From an uncultured Bacteroidales bacterium (lineage in GTDB: Bacteria; Bacteroidota; Bacteroidia; Bacteroidales; UBA932), in the NCBI GenBank assembly GCA_947305045.1, contig CAMZCW010000034.1, forward strand, positions 1 through 15,315: a stretch of 15,315 bases of DNA. Direction: 5' to 3'. A model generated the notes under the pieces. It was not told the DNA's origin. It saw nothing but the letters and a program-made list of their open reading frames with translations, and ran no database searches. Shown in pieces: positions 7,198 through 14,659 of this stretch (its first letter is position 1; each line of letters begins with the position of its first letter). The position numbers were made by a program, and so were the translations under genes.

Positions 7198-8880
7198 ATG
7201 AAAAAAATAGTATACAGAATATTTGTTGCGGCGCTGGCTCCGGTTCTGGTCTGTTCTTGCCTGCATAACCTGAATACGGTCCCGCTGGATACAACCACCT
7301 CTGCCGCCAACGATGCCTATGCCAAACCTAGCAGCTACCTGGCAGGCCTGGCGTATATCAATGCCTATTACAATTTTGTGAGCGCCGGTGATCCGGGTGC
7401 CTCCGATCTGGCTTTCAGCGATGCCGGACAGAGCGAACTGATTCGTCAGTGGACCAACCTGAACGAGCTTAGCGTAGATTCTTTCAAGTGCACCTGGGGT
7501 GACGACTATGTGACCGATATCCAGTATGACAAATGGACTACGGCAGACAACGCCGCCCTGGTAGCCGTATATACCCGTTGCATGAAGGGCGTTACCCTGG
7601 TGAACGAGTACCTGGCCCAGACCACGCCCGAGCTCATCGCCCAGCGCGGCCAGGAAAGCATTGCCGCTACGGTGGCCCAGTATCGTGCCGAGGCCCGTTT
7701 CCATAGAGCCATGTTCTATTGGATGCTGTTGGACTGCTACGGCAATCCGCCTTTCGCCACCTATGAGAATATCGCCAACGGAACGCTTCCCAAGCAGTTG
7801 GGCCGCGCCGGCTTGTATGAATGGCTGGTAGGCGAACTTGAAGCGCTGGCCGAGGACGACGATATGCCCGAATACGGCGAGGTTCCTTATCCCCGTGCCA
7901 CCAAAGGCTCCGTCGTGGCCCTGCTGGCAGAGGTTTACCTGAACGCAGCGGTCTATACCGCCACGGACGATGCCGCCGGAACGCCGGAATGGCAGAAAGC
8001 CAAGGATGCCGCAGCTGAGGTTATCTCCATGGGATACAGCCTTGAGCCCAAGTATGAGAATCTGTGGAAGCAGGACAACACCACCAATGGTGCTGCGGAA
8101 AAAGAGTTCATCTTCGCCGTGGATTACGACAAGGACCATGCCCAGAGCTGGGGCGGTACCACCACCCTTGCCTCCGCTTTCATGAGCGCCGACGTGAACC
8201 AGCGCCTGGCAGACCTGCTGGGTACCGGCGGCAGCGGTATCATTCCTGAAAACTGGAATGGCTACCATGTCTCCAACGAGTATGTGAGCTACTTCGGCCT
8301 CAACAACGTGGATTGGAGCGGCAAGGGCTTTGGCTATGACCGTGAGACCTCCGACAAGCGTGCCTTCTTCATCAACGAAGGGATCAAGGAATTCGACAAG
8401 GCCGACGTCTCCAGCGGCTGGCGTTGCTGGAAATTCAGCGGTCTGTATACCGACGGCCACGTGAACGACGCTTCTGTAGATAACTACAAGTTCTCCTCCA
8501 TGGACTATCCCATCTTCCGCCTTGCGGAGATGTACCTGATTTACGCCGAGGCCGACGCCCGTCTGAATGGCGGGGAAGTGGTTGACCCCGTGGCGGTTGG
8601 CTACGTGAAGGCCCTTCGGGACCGTGCCGGTGTGGATATGCCGGATACCATCGACCTTGACTTCCTGCTGGCCGAGCGTGCCCGTGAGCTCATGCTTGAA
8701 GGCCACCGCCGCACGGACCTCATCCGCTATGGCTATTTTACCTCCATGCAGTTCCCCTGGCCCTACAAGGCTGGCGTGAAGAATGGTAAAGCCACTATTC
8801 CGGTCCACATGCAGGTATATCCCATTATCCTGAGCGACCGTACCGCCAACACTACCCTTAAACAGAATGCCGGTTATTAA
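7198..8880 (+). CDS. susD: SusD-type starch-binding outer-membrane lipoprotein
   Basis: A 560-residue SusD-family lipoprotein (Bacteroides SusD is 551). The signal peptide ends in the lipobox VCSC, with lipid-bearing C21. The SusD/RagB helical core is clear: AEARFHRAMFYWMLLDCYGN (164-183) in the TPR-like part, FRLAEMYLIYAEADARLNGG, then ERARELMLEGHRRTDLIRYG (about 493-512), and the C-terminus YPIILSDRTANTTLKQNAGY. The last segment mirrors the starch-type SusD ending (YPIPVSD...NQNEGY-like), which supports a true starch SusD rather than another glycan type. It works as the hinged lid on SusC and binds the glycan helix with aromatic residues. It is 13 nt after susC and 12 nt before susE, so it is surely co-transcribed. 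Confidence 0.95.
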   Translation: MKKIVYRIFVAALAPVLVCSCLHNLNTVPLDTTTSAANDAYAKPSSYLAGLAYINAYYNFVSAGDPGASDLAFSDAGQSELIRQWTNLNELSVDSFKCTWGDDYVTDIQYDKWTTADNAALVAVYTRCMKGVTLVNEYLAQTTPELIAQRGQESIAATVAQYRAEARFHRAMFYWMLLDCYGNPPFATYENIANGTLPKQLGRAGLYEWLVGELEALAEDDDMPEYGEVPYPRATKGSVVALLAEVYLNAAVYTATDDAAGTPEWQKAKDAAAEVISMGYSLEPKYENLWKQDNTTNGAAEKEFIFAVDYDKDHAQSWGGTTTLASAFMSADVNQRLADLLGTGGSGIIPENWNGYHVSNEYVSYFGLNNVDWSGKGFGYDRETSDKRAFFINEGIKEFDKADVSSGWRCWKFSGLYTDGHVNDASVDNYKFSSMDYPIFRLAEMYLIYAEADARLNGGEVVDPVAVGYVKALRDRAGVDMPDTIDLDFLLAERARELMLEGHRRTDLIRYGYFTSMQFPWPYKAGVKNGKATIPVHMQVYPIILSDRTANTTLKQNAGY

Positions 8881-8892
8881 TCGATACGTATT

Positions 8893-10032
8893 ATGAAAGC
8901 GACAAAATATATAGCAATGGCTGCCGCCGTACTCTCGCTGTGCGCCTGCGAGCGGGAGTTCGTAAAAACCACGATTGCCGATGAAAGCAAGTTCGTGGCC
9001 CCTGTCCTGCAGCCGGTGTCCGATGTTGTGGTGGACGCAAACAACAACAAGGTTGAGTCTGTCACCTTTGTCTGGTCTTCTGCCTCTTTTGGCGTGAGCA
9101 CACAGATAGAATACAACGTGTACGCCATGTCCGAGGTAGAGGAAGAAGAGCATGTGGCCCTGCTGGGCTCTACCTCCGCAACCTCCCTTTCGGTGACCAA
9201 GGAAGACATGAACAGTCTGGCCGTTTCCGAACTTGCACTGCCTCGCAATGCCACATCTTCCATCGAGGTTTGGGTGCTTGCGAAGATCAGCGGCCTCAAT
9301 ACCAAGGAAATCGAGTCCACCAACAAGATTACCTTCAACATCACCACCTTCGATCCTCCTAAGGACTGGGTGTTCTTCCCGGGCTATTATAACAGCTGGG
9401 AAAAAAACATTGATAAGGAAGAGTGGCGTGTTTGGGAAGTGGAAGGCGGAACCGGTGTGTACCGTACGCTGGTCAAACTGAAAGAAGATGCAGATAATAC
9501 GCCTGGCATTTGCCCGCTCAAACTGTACATGAATGGCGCCTGGCTGGGCGGCAAGGATGGTTATGAAGCAACCTGGGAAGGCTGGGATTATGGTGACAAG
9601 GACGGCAACTGGGGCGTTCCCGCCAGCGAACCCATCAACATCATTGAGTTCAACAAGAGCAAGAAAACGGCTTCCCGTACGCATATCTCCGGTGTCGGCC
9701 TCATTGGTGGCTTCGCCGCCTCCAATTGGGAGAAGGACGTTTTCTTTGAATATGACGACAAAAACAATGTTTGGGTGACTCCCGAAGTTACTTTTGCAGC
9801 AGGAGATGAATTCCTCGTACGTCTGAACGAAAGCTGGGACGGCAAGTTCAAGCACGGCGGCCCGCTTAAGGCAACGGATGTCCTCAAGGACGCCGACGGC
9901 AACGCCATTGAAGCTTACGAACTGGTGAACGACGGCAGCGCCGAGAACATCGCCATTCCCGAGGCTGGTACTTATGTCATGAAACTCTACGCCAACCGCA
10001 CTCCGCGGGTGCTGGTGATGGAGAAGAAATAG
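8893..10032 (+). CDS. susE: SusE-type starch-binding outer-membrane lipoprotein
   Basis: A 379-residue surface lipoprotein close in length to Bacteroides SusE (387). The signal peptide ends in LCAC with lipid-bearing C19, followed by EREF. An N-terminal Ig-like SusE domain (about 35-152, with SVTFVWSSASFG and IEYNVYAMSE) leads into two tandem starch-binding modules (about 155-262 and 263-379). The first contains FFPGYYNSWEKN and aromatic-rich WEGWDYGDKDGNWG. The second opens with VGLIGGFAASNWEKD and carries the family motif FLVRLNESWDGKFKHGG (307-323), in which R310, W315 and the terminal GG fit a glucan-binding surface. It has no catalytic role; it holds starch near SusC/D/G. It is 12 nt after susD and 18 nt before the next lipoprotein gene. 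Confidence 0.9.
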   Translation: MKATKYIAMAAAVLSLCACEREFVKTTIADESKFVAPVLQPVSDVVVDANNNKVESVTFVWSSASFGVSTQIEYNVYAMSEVEEEEHVALLGSTSATSLSVTKEDMNSLAVSELALPRNATSSIEVWVLAKISGLNTKEIESTNKITFNITTFDPPKDWVFFPGYYNSWEKNIDKEEWRVWEVEGGTGVYRTLVKLKEDADNTPGICPLKLYMNGAWLGGKDGYEATWEGWDYGDKDGNWGVPASEPINIIEFNKSKKTASRTHISGVGLIGGFAASNWEKDVFFEYDDKNNVWVTPEVTFAAGDEFLVRLNESWDGKFKHGGPLKATDVLKDADGNAIEAYELVNDGSAENIAIPEAGTYVMKLYANRTPRVLVMEKK

Positions 10033-10050
10033 TTAATTGCAGTATCGACC

Positions 10051-13000
10051 ATGAAAAAAATAGTCAATATTTTACTTGTAGCCGCTGTGGTGGCCGGGAT
10101 GGCATCCTGCTCCAAAGTGAAGGAGGAAGACGCTTTCTCCAAGGCGCCCGTGGCTCCTGAGCTGTATGCCCACAATGATATCCTTATCACCACCAATACC
10201 CTTGATGAGGACGTGACCTTCTCCTGGAGTGCCTACCGCTTCCTGCCGGAAGGCCTGGAGTATTCCCTGTATGCTTCCTATACGGAGGAAGCTGTCCTGC
10301 TTGCCAAAACCACGGAGCGTTACGTGACCTGGAGCAAGAGCGAATTCCGTACGCTCCTTTACCAGAAAATGCCCGAACTTCCGAACAATGACGTTTTCTC
10401 CTTGCTGCTGAATGTTTCGGTCCCCAATAACGGGAAGGAACTGAAGTCTTCCTCCATCCGTATCACGGTGTACGCCGCCGGCGATGCCGCCGCTCCGGTG
10501 ATTGAGGACGCTGTAGAAGAGATTACGCTCTCGCCTGAGAACCTTGACGATCCCATCGAGCTCATCAGCTGGGAACCCGCCCGCCTGGTTTACGGCGAGG
10601 AAATCACTTACGACGTTTTCCTGTCGGTGGTTCCCAAGAACCAGACGCTGACCAGCGTTAAAGGTGATGTGGAAGGTGATGAGGAGGTCTTAAAGGCAGT
10701 GAAACTGAACGGCGAGCCTCTTACCGAGACCAGCTTTTCCACCACGGTGGATAAGCTGAATGACGCCATTGCCGAAGCCGGAGGTGAGGAAATGGCTACC
10801 AACCGGATTCTGCTGGATGTTGTGGCCTATTGTGCCTCCCTGCCTAACGGCGTCCCTTCCGCTGAGCCGGCTTATGTTATTGTCGATACCTACAAGGCCA
10901 CCTACGATCCCACGCTGGCACTCGTCGGCTCCTGGGCGGCGGGCTCTGCTCCCATCCTGTATCAAAGTGAGAAAGTAAAAGGTACCTACGAAGGTGTGGT
11001 AGATCTCACCGACGCCGGTGCATTCACCTTTGGTGAACTGGGCTTTGACATTGCCGTTGAGACCAAGGGCGAAGGCGACAACCAGTATGCCGTAGTTACT
11101 TCTTCTACCCCCACCGAAAAAGCCCTTGAGGTGCCTGGTGGCCTGTACTATGTGAATATGGATGCCAAGCGCAGCAAACTCACCATGGTTCAGATTAAGA
11201 GTCTGGGCATTGTGGGAGATATGATTGGCAGTTGGGACCAGGATATTGACATGTCCTATGATGCTTCTGCCAATCGCTTTATGGCTGTCGCCAATGTGGT
11301 GAACGGCAAGTTCAAGATTCGCTTCAATCACGACTGGGATTACTCCTTCGGCGGAGATGTTGCAGCGGTCGTGTTCAATTCCAACGACAACTTTGACGCA
11401 AGTTATGAAGGCGAATACAAGGTTTTCCTCAACGTGGGCAAAGCCCCGTTCTCTGTGGGATTTGTGAATGCCAACCTTCCGGAGACCCTTTACATGGTGG
11501 GCGCGGATTTCGGTAACTGGGATTGGGCATCCGAAGACGTAGTGGAACTGGTGCCTGTAGTGTATAATCCGGCTTGGAACGTGACTACAACGGAAGGTCA
11601 GTTCTGGACCATCCGTTATCTCACTGCCGGCAATGGTGTCAAGTTCAACGGTAATCGTGCATGGGATGGCAATCAGTTTGGCTCACTGGCCCAGAACGAT
11701 GGCTTTACCAATGACAAAGATGGTAACGTGGTGGTAGCTGAGAGTGGCCTGTACATGATTCATATCGACATGGTGAATGGTATCCTGCATCTGGAACCTG
11801 CTCGCGTTTATGGTATCGGCGACTGCTTCGGCGGTTGGACGGAAGGAATGGAAGACGCCCTCTTCCAGCACGACGGCAAAAAGATGAAGATCACAGTGCC
11901 TAATGGCGGTGAGATTCGTATGTATGCCGCTTCCGAGATTTCCACTTCTGACTGGTGGACCCGTGAGTTCGTGTTCTTTGACGGCAAGATTGCCTACCGT
12001 GGAAACGCTGGCGACCAGGACCGTGTACGCGTATTCAAGGACAAGGTGGTTACCCTGGACTTCAACGCCGGAACGGCAACTGTGACCGGTGAAGGCGAAG
12101 GCCCTCAGGCTCCCGATATCGTCTCCCTGATTGGTACCCTCAATAATACTTCTTGGGATACAGACTTCGACATGGAGACGCTGGACGGAGAGACTTGGAC
12201 TATCAAGGGCGTCTCCCTCAAAGCCGACGACATGTTCAAGATCCGTGAAAACCATGCTGGGACAACCAACTATGGCGGTCCCGAAGTATCTGGAAAAGTC
12301 GGAGAAGATGATGTATACATACCGGAGCTCGGCAAGGAATTTGCCGCAGGCTCGTACAACATCAATGTCGGTAAGGAAGGTGAGTATGCAATCACCTTCA
12401 AGTGGGACGCTGAGCATCCCACCATCCTCATTGAGGAATACCAGAAGTTCCCGGAGCATCTGTACATGATCGGTGCGGAATTCGGCAGCTGGGATTGGGC
12501 ATCCGAAGACGTAGTGGAACTGGTGCCTGTAGTGTATAATCCGGCTTGGAACGTGACTACAACGGAAGGTCAGTTCTGGACCATCCGTTATCTCACTGCC
12601 GGCAATGGTGTCAAGTTCAACGGTAATCGTGCATGGGATGGCAATCAGTTTGGCTCACTGGCCCAGAACGATGGCTTTACCAATGACAAAGATGGTAACG
12701 TGGTGGTAGCTGAGAGTGGCCTGTACATGATTCATATCGACATGGTGAATGGTATCCTGCATCTGGAACCTGCTCGCGTTTATGGTATCGGCGACTGCTT
12801 CGGCGGTTGGACGGAAGGAATGGAAGACGCCCTCTTCCAGCACGACGGCAAAAAGATGAAGATCACAGTGCCTAATGGCGGTGAGATTCGTATGTATGCC
12901 GCTTCCGAGATTTCCACTTCTGACTGGTGGACCCGTGAGTTCGTGTTCTTTGACGGCAAGATTGCCTACCGTGGAAACGCTGGCGACCAGGACCGTGTAC

Positions 13001-14598
13001 GCGTATTCAAGGACAAGGTGGTTACCCTGGACTTCAACGCCGGAACGGCAACTGTGACCGGTGAAGGCGAAGGCCCTCAGGCTCCCGATATCGTCTCCCT
13101 GATTGGTACCCTCAATAATACTTCTTGGGATACAGACTTCGACATGGAGACGCTGGACGGAGAGACTTGGACTATCAAGGGCGTCTCCCTCAAAGCCGAC
13201 GACATGTTCAAGATCCGTGAAAACCATGCTGGGACAACCAACTATGGCGGTCCCGAAGTATCTGGAAAAGTCGGAGAAGATGATGTATACATACCGGAGC
13301 TCGGCAAGGAATTTGCCGCAGGCTCGTACAACATCAATGTCGGTAAGGAAGGTGAGTATGCAATCACCTTCAAGTGGGACGCTGAGCATCCCACCATCCT
13401 CATTGAGGAATACCAGAAGTTCCCGGAGCATCTGTACATGATCGGTGCGGAATTCGGCGGCTGGGAGTGGGCCTCCGACGGAGTTGTGGAAATGACTCCG
13501 GTCATCCACAATCCCGATTGGGGCGCCGACGCGGAAGGCCAGTTCTACACGATTCGTTACTTTACGGCCGGTGAAGGCTTCAAGTTCTGCGCAACAAAGG
13601 CCTGGAGCGGTGACTTCTGGGGCCTTGAGACCAACGACGGCTACACCGAGGTCGACGGCAACTGCACCGTTGCAGAAGATGGCTTCTATCTGGTACACAT
13701 CGACTTCAAGGCCGGAAAGGTGCATGTGGAACCCGCCCGTGTTTACGGTATCGGTGATGCTTTCGGCGGTTGGGATGAAGAAATGGAAGACGCTCGCTTT
13801 GTGGCCGATGGCAAGGTCTTGAAGGCTACGGTTGCCAAGGCTGGCAACATCCGCATGTATGTGGCTTCCAGCATTGCTACCTCCGGCTGGTGGACCCGCG
13901 AATTCAACGTCATCGAGGGCAAGATTGTTCCTCGTCTGATGGATGAACTGCCCGGCGTTCCTGCACTGGCCAATCAGGTGGTGAAACTGGACTTCAACGC
14001 CGGCACCGGTGCTATCGAAGGTGAAGGCGACGCCCCCACTTTCAAGAGTGAAATCACGGTGGCCGGTGACTATTCCGGTTGCAGCTGGAGCGCAGACAAC
14101 GACCCCAAACTTCAGGGGAAAGACGGTGTCTTCCAGGGCGCTCTGGTTATGAACGGCGGCAACTTCAAGTTCGTGCATGACGGTACCTGGATTGGTGGTG
14201 CCGCTACGGACCTGACCTACGCCCTCACCATTGGTGGCGGTGACAACATGACCATTGCCGACGGCACCTACTTCTGGACGGTGAACCTGGCCGCGGACTC
14301 TCCCGAGGCAACGGCCCTGGCCGTTACCAAAGTGGGCCTGATCGGCAGCTTCAACAGCTGGTCGGACGATGTGGAACTTGCGTTCAATTCTACCGACCTT
14401 ACCTACTCCGGTGATGTGACCCTGGAAGCCGGCGCCAAATTCAGGGTGCGCTTCAACGGCAACTGGGCCTACGCCCTGGGTGGCGCGCTGGATAAGCTGT
14501 CTGCCTATGGCGGCGACATCGAGGTCGCTGAGGCGGGTACTTACAAAGCGGTTGTAGACCTGAACAAGGCCACGGTCACGCTTATCCCTGCCAACTAA
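10051..14598 (+). CDS. Giant SusE/SusF-like multi-module lipoprotein
   Basis: A 1515-residue surface lipoprotein in the susF position, about three times the length of Bacteroides SusF (485). The lipobox is MASC (C20), followed by SKVKEED, an acidic/lysine stretch like known surface-export signals. An Ig-like SusE domain (about 30-143, with VTFSWSAYRFLPEGLEYSLY) and a second Ig-like domain (147-285) come first. About twelve starch-binding-like modules of 90-115 residues follow: two at 287-474, then a three-module set (a 478-583, b 584-686, c 687-797). The set is repeated identically at 802-1121 and in diverged form at 1126-1427. A last module spans 1428-1515. The motif F-K/R-x-R-x-N...GG occurs at 421-435, 729-743, 1053-1067 and 1464-1478. 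The exact duplication is described under the repeat entries. A role in binding starch at the cell surface is inferred from family and operon. Confidence 0.88.
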   Translation: MKKIVNILLVAAVVAGMASCSKVKEEDAFSKAPVAPELYAHNDILITTNTLDEDVTFSWSAYRFLPEGLEYSLYASYTEEAVLLAKTTERYVTWSKSEFRTLLYQKMPELPNNDVFSLLLNVSVPNNGKELKSSSIRITVYAAGDAAAPVIEDAVEEITLSPENLDDPIELISWEPARLVYGEEITYDVFLSVVPKNQTLTSVKGDVEGDEEVLKAVKLNGEPLTETSFSTTVDKLNDAIAEAGGEEMATNRILLDVVAYCASLPNGVPSAEPAYVIVDTYKATYDPTLALVGSWAAGSAPILYQSEKVKGTYEGVVDLTDAGAFTFGELGFDIAVETKGEGDNQYAVVTSSTPTEKALEVPGGLYYVNMDAKRSKLTMVQIKSLGIVGDMIGSWDQDIDMSYDASANRFMAVANVVNGKFKIRFNHDWDYSFGGDVAAVVFNSNDNFDASYEGEYKVFLNVGKAPFSVGFVNANLPETLYMVGADFGNWDWASEDVVELVPVVYNPAWNVTTTEGQFWTIRYLTAGNGVKFNGNRAWDGNQFGSLAQNDGFTNDKDGNVVVAESGLYMIHIDMVNGILHLEPARVYGIGDCFGGWTEGMEDALFQHDGKKMKITVPNGGEIRMYAASEISTSDWWTREFVFFDGKIAYRGNAGDQDRVRVFKDKVVTLDFNAGTATVTGEGEGPQAPDIVSLIGTLNNTSWDTDFDMETLDGETWTIKGVSLKADDMFKIRENHAGTTNYGGPEVSGKVGEDDVYIPELGKEFAAGSYNINVGKEGEYAITFKWDAEHPTILIEEYQKFPEHLYMIGAEFGSWDWASEDVVELVPVVYNPAWNVTTTEGQFWTIRYLTAGNGVKFNGNRAWDGNQFGSLAQNDGFTNDKDGNVVVAESGLYMIHIDMVNGILHLEPARVYGIGDCFGGWTEGMEDALFQHDGKKMKITVPNGGEIRMYAASEISTSDWWTREFVFFDGKIAYRGNAGDQDRVRVFKDKVVTLDFNAGTATVTGEGEGPQAPDIVSLIGTLNNTSWDTDFDMETLDGETWTIKGVSLKADDMFKIRENHAGTTNYGGPEVSGKVGEDDVYIPELGKEFAAGSYNINVGKEGEYAITFKWDAEHPTILIEEYQKFPEHLYMIGAEFGGWEWASDGVVEMTPVIHNPDWGADAEGQFYTIRYFTAGEGFKFCATKAWSGDFWGLETNDGYTEVDGNCTVAEDGFYLVHIDFKAGKVHVEPARVYGIGDAFGGWDEEMEDARFVADGKVLKATVAKAGNIRMYVASSIATSGWWTREFNVIEGKIVPRLMDELPGVPALANQVVKLDFNAGTGAIEGEGDAPTFKSEITVAGDYSGCSWSADNDPKLQGKDGVFQGALVMNGGNFKFVHDGTWIGGAATDLTYALTIGGGDNMTIADGTYFWTVNLAADSPEATALAVTKVGLIGSFNSWSDDVELAFNSTDLTYSGDVTLEAGAKFRVRFNGNWAYALGGALDKLSAYGGDIEVAEAGTYKAVVDLNKATVTLIPAN
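11517..12486 (+). repeat. Exact 970-bp tandem repeat, copy 1 (inside the SusF-like gene)
   Basis: Comparison line by line with the sequence 972 bp further on found no difference from 11517 to 12486. The period of 972 bp is 324 codons, so the frame is kept. The unit encodes residues 490-812: modules a, b and c. Identity extends to all silent positions, which points to a very recent duplication or gene conversion. Left flank: the bases before 11517 (GATTTCGGTAA) differ from those before copy 2 (GAATTCGGCAG). Confidence 0.97.
12489..13458 (+). repeat. Exact 970-bp tandem repeat, copy 2 (inside the SusF-like gene)
   Basis: The second copy encodes residues 814-1136, again modules a, b and c, and is identical to copy 1. 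Only two bases (12487-12488) separate the copies, within a codon that reads AAC before copy 1, AGC here and GGC before the third copy. Beyond 13458 the sequence turns at once into the diverged third copy. Confidence 0.97.
13423..14034 (+). repeat. Diverged third copy of modules a and b
   Basis: Residues 1125-1328 repeat the a-b module pair with clear divergence: FGGWEWASDGVVEMTPVIHN against FGSWDWASEDVVELVPVVYN, and RVYGIGDAFGGWDEEMEDA against RVYGIGDCFGGWTEGMEDA. The first bases to 13458 are still identical to the matching part of copy 1. Module b carries an insertion (about 1296-1308, MDELPGVPALAN) relative to the other copies. A more distant c-like module (about 1332-1427) and a last module follow. 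Confidence 0.85.
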
Positions 14599-14606
14599 TC
14601 CTTTTT

Positions 14607-14638
14607 CAGGCGGGCGCCCCTGACCGGGCACCCGTCTG
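14607..14638 (+). other. Intercistronic hairpin between the SusF-like gene and susG
   Basis: CAGGCGGG (14607-14614) pairs with CCCGTCTG (14631-14638) with one G-T pair. Past a C/A mismatch the inner stem GCCC/GGGC closes a 6-nt loop CTGACC. This GC-rich fold lies in the 61-nt gap, the longest in the operon. No T-tract follows, and a T5 run precedes it, so it does not look like a standard terminator. It may protect the upstream mRNA 3' end or set lower susG levels by partial termination. Confidence 0.55.
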
Positions 14639-14659
14639 CCAAATATAATATCGAACTTT

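Noticed and set aside
4224..7310. A 1028-codon open frame on the minus strand opposite susC
   Set aside because: It is the mirror of a GC-rich gene that rarely uses TTA, CTA and TCA codons, which are the reverse complements of stop codons. The translated product has no recognisable domain, while the plus strand encodes a full SusC.
7174..9855. An 893-codon open frame on the minus strand opposite susD and susE
   Set aside because: Same codon-bias artefact. The frame runs across two well-defined plus-strand lipoprotein genes and their gap and has no known motifs.
11517..13458. The exact repeat as a mobile element or insertion
   Set aside because: The repeat is wholly coding, in frame, in tandem and made of protein modules found elsewhere in the same gene. 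There are no terminal inverted repeats, target-site duplications or transposase.
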